NCBI GenBank assembly: GCA_964393115.1
Contig: CAYMST010000079.1
Location: 1 to 18,181 of the forward strand
Length of the DNA: 18,181 nt
Reading direction: 5' to 3'
Origin: CAYMST01 sp964393115
Lineage (GTDB): Bacteria; Bacteroidota; Bacteroidia; Cytophagales; Cyclobacteriaceae
Numbering within the stretch: the stretch's first letter is position 1; each line of letters opens with the position of its first letter. Below are positions 13,966 to 18,181 of the stretch, one piece after another. The notes below the pieces were generated by a model. The model saw nothing but the letters and a program-made list of their open reading frames with translations. It searched no databases and had not been told where the DNA came from. The position numbers and the translations under genes are program-made.

Positions 13966-14445
13966 TTATAAGCTTGGAAGTGGTAAAACTTTGCTCTCTT
14001 TAAAAGTAGAAAGAATAACCATGGATTGTAAACTATCCACTACATCAATATCACTTACCTTTTCGAGCATTAACTTTTGATAGGACGAAATATCTTTGGC
14101 TATTACTTTAAGGATGAAGTCACCTGTACCTGTAATATGATGACATTCAATCACTTCATTCACCAGTTGTATCTGACTTACAAAGTGATCTATATTTTGT
14201 TTGTTGTGACCTTTAAGCGTCACCTGCACAAAAGTACTTACCCCTAGTCCAATTTTATCAGTATTCAATTTAGCATGATAGCTTGAAATCACATTCAAGT
14301 TCTCCAACTTCTTAACTCGTTCTAACGTTGGCGCTGGTGATAACCCAATCTCTTTCGATAGTTGTGCGTTGGTTATTTTAGCGTTTCGTTGGAGAATTTC
14401 TAAAATTTTAAGGTCTGTTTTATCAAGTTTAACTCCTTGGGTCAT
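13966..14445 (-). CDS. Lrp/AsnC family transcriptional regulator
   Basis: A 159-aa feast/famine-type regulator. The N-terminal winged helix-turn-helix (about 7-66) contains LDKTDLKILEILQRN and LSKEIGLSPAPTLERVKKLE. The C-terminal RAM ligand-binding domain (about 70-148) contains GVSTFVQVTLKG and CHHITGTGDFILKVIAKD, the typical effector-binding turn. Members bind amino acids or related metabolites and form octamers that wrap DNA. The target cannot be told from sequence. Position suggests autoregulation and control of the phosphoribosyltransferase 3 bp downstream, and possibly the divergent secA side of the 338-bp intergenic region. The start is ATG. Confidence 0.93.
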   Translation of the reverse strand: MTQGVKLDKTDLKILEILQRNAKITNAQLSKEIGLSPAPTLERVKKLENLNVISSYHAKLNTDKIGLGVSTFVQVTLKGHNKQNIDHFVSQIQLVNEVIECHHITGTGDFILKVIAKDISSYQKLMLEKVSDIDVVDSLQSMVILSTFKESKVLPLPSL

Positions 14446-14783
14446 ATTTATTGAACTTACTTCACCCGCAAAATTGCAAAGAACACTGGATCTACCAGCA
14501 TCTCGACGGAAATTAATGATTTTTCCTCTAAAAAGACAACTAGTTATTTAAGAAGAAAAAGCAGCAACAATCACGACTTTAAGATTTACTTAACTGATTT
14601 AAAGCTAATTACGAATTCACTTAGATGTTAAATCATTTTAAAAAATCACACCTTAAACTCCGCTATGGTCAAATTAAGCATCCCTTTTCTTCTGGTCAAA
14701 GAAGGAAACAGTTGTTGAAAATCTCTTTTATCCATTCGCCTAAAGATAAAAGAGGCTAATTTTAAGCCGTAAACTTTTTTAGA
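14446..14783. other. Divergent intergenic region Lrp gene / secA
   Basis: A 338-bp non-coding, AT-rich region. It contains two direct copies of TGGTCAAA (14666-14673 and 14693-14700, 27 bp apart) and a perfect 10-bp inverted repeat (14723-14732 and 14745-14754) 29 bp before secA. A near -7 element (CAATTTTG, one mismatch to TAnnTTTG) lies on the minus strand at 14469-14476, close to the Lrp gene. No exact TAnnTTTG was found for secA. No convincing ORF is present. Confidence 0.6.
14723..14754 (+). repeat. Perfect inverted repeat in the secA leader
   Basis: CTCTTTTATC (14723-14732) and GATAAAAGAG (14745-14754) are exact reverse complements with a 12-nt spacer, ending 29 nt upstream of the secA ATG. 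As RNA it would form a 10-bp stem (an extra G-U pair is possible). As DNA it could bind a dimeric regulator. A second weak stem, GGCT...AGCC (14754-14768), followed by a T6 run (14775-14780), overlaps its last base. Confidence 0.6.
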
Positions 14784-17700
14784 ATGTTAGATATCGTATC
14801 AAAAGGGCTGACAAAAATCTTTGGAACTAAATCTGATCGAGATTTAAAAGAGGTTAGACCTTATGTCGAAAAAATAAATAAAGAGTTCGAACTGCTCAGC
14901 GGAATATCCGATGATGAGCTACGAAATAAGACAAAAGAACTTCAAGCGGAAATAAAGTCCGACCTCAAGTCATTCGATTCGGAGATTGAAGAACTACGCT
15001 CAGAAATTGATCATAATACTGACTTAGATGTTCATCAAAAAGAAGAAATCTATTCTAAGATAGATGGCTTAGACGATTCCAAGAACGAAGCATTAGAAAA
15101 AACACTTCTTAGGATTCTTCCCAAAGCCTTTGGAGTACTTAAGGAAACAGCCAGACGACTTTCGGAAAACAAAAAACTGGAGGTGGAAGCAACGGATTAT
15201 GACAAATTTTTAGCAGCTAAAAAAAGTAATGTTGAACTAAGTGGAAACACAGCAATTTGGCATAACAAATGGGAAGCGGCAGGCACTGAGGTAGAATGGA
15301 ACATGGTCCACTATGATGTCCAACTCATAGGTGGAGTTGTTTTGCATCAAGGTAAGATCGCTGAGATGGCAACAGGTGAGGGTAAGACATTGGTGGCTAC
15401 ACTCCCTGCGTACCTAAATGCACTTGCCGGAAAAGGTGTTCATGTCGTTACTGTTAATGATTATTTAGCAAAACGTGATTCACAGTGGAATGCTCCGCTC
15501 TTTGAGTTCCATGGGCTTACCGTAGACTGTGTCGATAGACACGAACCTAATACTCCAGAAAGAAGGGCCGCTTACCTAGCGGATATCACGTATGGAACTA
15601 ACAACGAGTTCGGATTTGACTACTTACGAGACAATATGTCCCGTGAGACGGATGAATTAGTTCAGCGCAAGCACCATTTTGCAATGGTAGATGAGGTAGA
15701 CTCTGTTTTAATTGACGAAGCCAGAACACCATTAATTATATCGGGGCCTATACCTAGAGGGGATGAACATGAGTTCGGTGATTTAAAGCCTAAAATCCAT
15801 AAACTGGTAGAGGCACAACGAAAGTTGGTAACCGGATACTTAACAGATGCCAAAAAACTCATTAAGGAGGGCAATCAATCTGAAGGAGGACTTTCGTTAT
15901 TCCGGGTATACCGAGGGCTTCCAAAGCATAAACCTCTTATTAAGTTCCTCAGTGAGACTGGTATGAAAGCTGTTTTGCAGAAGACTGAAAACATCTATCT
16001 GCAAGACAATCAGAAATTAATGCCTGAAGCTGACAAACCTCTATATTTTACTATTGATGAGAAAACTAACTCTGTAGAACTGACAGAAAAAGGTATCGAT
16101 CTAATCACCGGGTCCGGTGATGACCCGGACTTTTTCATACTTCCAGACTTATCCATTGAGTTAGACGGTGTAGAAAAAGATACTTCTTTAGCCGATAGTG
16201 ACCGCTTAGCGAAAAAGGAAGCCGTAATTCAAGACTATAATGTTAAGTCACAACGGATACACTCCGTCAACCAGCTTCTAAAAGCCTATACCCTCTTTGA
16301 AAAAGACACGGAGTATATTGTCGTTGACGAGAAAGTTAAAATCGTTGATGAGCAAACCGGGCGTGTAATGGACGGACGTCGGTATTCGGACGGACTTCAT
16401 CAGGCGATTGAAGCTAAGGAAAACGTTAAGGTAGAAGATGCCACTCAAACGTATGCTACGGTTACCCTTCAGAACTATTTCAGGATGTACCACAAGCTTG
16501 CTGGTATGACCGGAACAGCAGAGACCGAAGCTGGTGAATTTTGGGAGATATACAAGCTTGATGTTGTTGTCATTCCGACCAATAGGCCAATATCTAGAAA
16601 TGACATTGAAGACAAAGTCTATAAAACCGTCAGAGAAAAATTTAACGCAGTTGTAGACGAAATTGTCGAACTAACAGGAAAGGGACAACCAGTCCTAGTG
16701 GGTACTACGTCGGTAGAAATATCCGAGCTCCTTAGTAGGATGCTAAAGATGAAGAAAATTGATCATCAGGTACTAAATGCGAAGCAACACGCCAAAGAAG
16801 CAGACGTTGTTGCTGAAGCTGGTAAGTCTGGTACTGTGACCATTGCCACCAATATGGCTGGGCGTGGAACGGATATTAAGCTAACTCCAGAATCAAAAGC
16901 AGCCGGTGGTTTAGCAATTATTGGTACGGAAAGGCATGAATCGAGAAGGGTCGACAGACAGCTTCGTGGTCGTGCTGGCCGTCAAGGAGATGTAGGATCA
17001 TCACAGTTTTTCGTCTCACTTGAAGACAATTTGATGAGACTATTTGTATCAGAAGGAGCCGCAAAAGTCATGGATAAAATTGGGCTCAAAGAAGGTGAGG
17101 TCATTCAGCATAGTATGATTACCAAATCTATCGAACGCGCTCAGAAAAAAGTGGAGGAGAATAACTTTGCTATTCGTAAACGTCTTCTTGAATACGATGA
17201 CATTATGAATTCTCAGCGTGAAGTAATTTACACCAGAAGGAAAAATGCGTTGTACGGTGATCGCTTGGATATTGACATTCTCAATATGCTCTTTGATACT
17301 TGTGAGAGCATTGTCACTGATGCTAAAGCGGCCATTGATTTTGATAGTTTTAAGCTAAACAGCCTATCCATACTAGGGGTAGATTATCCAATCAGCAAAG
17401 AAGATTTCGAAAAAGAACAAGAAGCACTGCTCACGCAAGGGTTGTACGATAAGGCTATTGAGCATTACAATCAGAAGAATCAACTTATCGTCGATCGGGC
17501 TATGCCACTGCTTAAAAACATACAACTCACCAAAGGCGGTACTGTTCGTGAAGTTTTAGTCCCTTTTACTGATGGAAAGAAGCAAATTGGTGTATCGGTC
17601 AATTTAGAAAAGTGTATCTCTAACGAAGGGAAAGAGCTTATCAAATCCATGGAAAAAATGATTGCTTTAGCGATCATTGATCAAACATGGAAGGAGCACT

Positions 17701-18146
17701 TAAGAGACATGGACGACCTTAAACAATCTGTCCAAAACGCTGTGTATGAGCAAAAAGACCCATTGCTAATTTACAAGTTTGAGGCATTTGAGCTATTCAA
17801 AGTTTTCTTGGGGAAAGTCAATGAAGAAACCATTTCATTCCTGGTGAAAGCTTCCATAGCCGTTCAAGATTCCAGTGAAGTTCATGAAGCCAGGAAAACG
17901 AAAAAAAGTCAGAAATACGATACAAAAAAGGATGATCATGGCTCTTTATTGGCAGGAAGGCGTCCAGAAACCAATGAGAGCAGACCTCCGGTAGAAAAAG
18001 TCACTCCAAGACAGTCTCAAAAAATTGTGGGAAGAAATGAGCGCGTAAGTGTACAATATGCTGATGGGACCGTTAAAAAAGATGTGAAGTTCAAAACTGT
18101 TGAAGAGGACGTAAAAAATGAGAAGTGTATTATTATTGAAAATTAA
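14784..18146 (+). CDS. secA: Protein translocase ATPase subunit SecA
   Basis: The motor ATPase that drives preproteins through SecYEG. The product is 1120 aa, longer than the about 900 aa of E. coli SecA but normal for Bacteroidota. Seen: Walker A ATGEGKT (196-202), DEAD-type DEVDSVLIDEARTPLI (303-318), an extended segment in NBD1 (about 325-490) typical of the phylum, NMAGRGTDIKL, the arginine-rich ERHESRRVDRQLRGRAGRQGD motif (around 716-736), and the helical scaffold with TWKEHLRDMDDLKQS (around 968). The C-terminus is basic and lacks the CxCx8CH zinc site that binds SecB. The start is ATG. A divergent Lrp-type gene lies upstream. The leader contains an inverted repeat that may affect expression. 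Confidence 0.98.
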   Translation: MLDIVSKGLTKIFGTKSDRDLKEVRPYVEKINKEFELLSGISDDELRNKTKELQAEIKSDLKSFDSEIEELRSEIDHNTDLDVHQKEEIYSKIDGLDDSKNEALEKTLLRILPKAFGVLKETARRLSENKKLEVEATDYDKFLAAKKSNVELSGNTAIWHNKWEAAGTEVEWNMVHYDVQLIGGVVLHQGKIAEMATGEGKTLVATLPAYLNALAGKGVHVVTVNDYLAKRDSQWNAPLFEFHGLTVDCVDRHEPNTPERRAAYLADITYGTNNEFGFDYLRDNMSRETDELVQRKHHFAMVDEVDSVLIDEARTPLIISGPIPRGDEHEFGDLKPKIHKLVEAQRKLVTGYLTDAKKLIKEGNQSEGGLSLFRVYRGLPKHKPLIKFLSETGMKAVLQKTENIYLQDNQKLMPEADKPLYFTIDEKTNSVELTEKGIDLITGSGDDPDFFILPDLSIELDGVEKDTSLADSDRLAKKEAVIQDYNVKSQRIHSVNQLLKAYTLFEKDTEYIVVDEKVKIVDEQTGRVMDGRRYSDGLHQAIEAKENVKVEDATQTYATVTLQNYFRMYHKLAGMTGTAETEAGEFWEIYKLDVVVIPTNRPISRNDIEDKVYKTVREKFNAVVDEIVELTGKGQPVLVGTTSVEISELLSRMLKMKKIDHQVLNAKQHAKEADVVAEAGKSGTVTIATNMAGRGTDIKLTPESKAAGGLAIIGTERHESRRVDRQLRGRAGRQGDVGSSQFFVSLEDNLMRLFVSEGAAKVMDKIGLKEGEVIQHSMITKSIERAQKKVEENNFAIRKRLLEYDDIMNSQREVIYTRRKNALYGDRLDIDILNMLFDTCESIVTDAKAAIDFDSFKLNSLSILGVDYPISKEDFEKEQEALLTQGLYDKAIEHYNQKNQLIVDRAMPLLKNIQLTKGGTVREVLVPFTDGKKQIGVSVNLEKCISNEGKELIKSMEKMIALAIIDQTWKEHLRDMDDLKQSVQNAVYEQKDPLLIYKFEAFELFKVFLGKVNEETISFLVKASIAVQDSSEVHEARKTKKSQKYDTKKDDHGSLLAGRRPETNESRPPVEKVTPRQSQKIVGRNERVSVQYADGTVKKDVKFKTVEEDVKNEKCIIIEN

Positions 18147-18150
18147 TACC

Positions 18151-18181
18151 ATGAAGAGGTATCTTTTAGGGAAAGAGTGTA
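18151..18181 (+). CDS. Possible start of the next gene (partial)
   Basis: An ATG at 18151, 5 nt after the secA stop codon, opens a reading frame that stays open for the ten codons to the right edge (MKRYLLGKEC). Its close spacing to secA would fit an operon. Ten codons are too few to recognise anything. The same bases can also form a weak stem (ATACC/GGTAT, 18146-18162) followed by CTTTT, so a terminator-like element is the alternative reading. Confidence 0.25.
   Translation, partial: MKRYLLGKEC

Overview
The window is a compact, AT-rich stretch of a Bacteroidota chromosome. It may come from a Cytophagales-like marine group, but that level is only a guess. The evidence for Bacteroidota is: several TAnnTTTG promoter elements of the type used by this phylum; almost no Shine-Dalgarno sequences; a large SecA (about 1120 aa) with the extra segment in its first nucleotide-binding domain and no C-terminal zinc cluster; a BirA without a repressor domain; and FtsH, RsfS and BirA next to each other. 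No insertion sequence, prophage, CRISPR array or toxin-antitoxin module was seen. Most of the window is ordinary core genome.

Layout, left to right. (1) 1-150: minus-strand tRNA genes. A fragment, probably tRNA-Gly, runs off the left edge, and a complete tRNA-Tyr(GTA) precedes it. (2) 451-1721: pyrH-frr on the plus strand, 2 bp apart (UMP kinase and ribosome recycling factor). (3) 1726-3772: a minus-strand cluster reading sigma factor, small zinc-type anti-sigma protein, gmk, nadD. (4) 3841-5148: ahcY (minus), with a good promoter upstream and a UUCG-capped hairpin behind it. (5) 5219-8561: birA (minus), divergent from rsfS and ftsH (plus). (6) 8567-10121: lpxH, whose 3' end overlaps an exported beta-propeller-like protein of unknown function. 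(7) 10122-11304: a non-coding or small-ORF stretch, then an SH3-domain lipoprotein. (8) 11512-13453: a second LpxH-like phosphoesterase that overlaps an MJ1255-type glycosyltransferase by 8 nt. (9) 13456-14445: a phosphoribosyltransferase and an Lrp/AsnC regulator on the minus strand. (10) 14446-14783: a divergent intergenic region with an inverted repeat in the secA leader. (11) 14784-18146: secA, followed by a few codons that may begin another gene.

Functional themes are nucleotide metabolism (pyrH, gmk, the phosphoribosyltransferase), NAD and methyl-cycle housekeeping (nadD, ahcY), ribosome housekeeping (frr, rsfS), and envelope biogenesis and quality control (ftsH, secA, two LpxH-type enzymes, a glycosyltransferase, a lipoprotein). 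The most interesting parts are a SigR/SigH-like sigma factor with a ZAS-type partner, the translationally coupled phosphoesterase/glycosyltransferase pair, the secA leader inverted repeat, a possible 49-codon ORF at 10104-10253, and the frequent non-ATG starts (6 of 18 genes). I did not find a clear-cut novel defence or mobile system.
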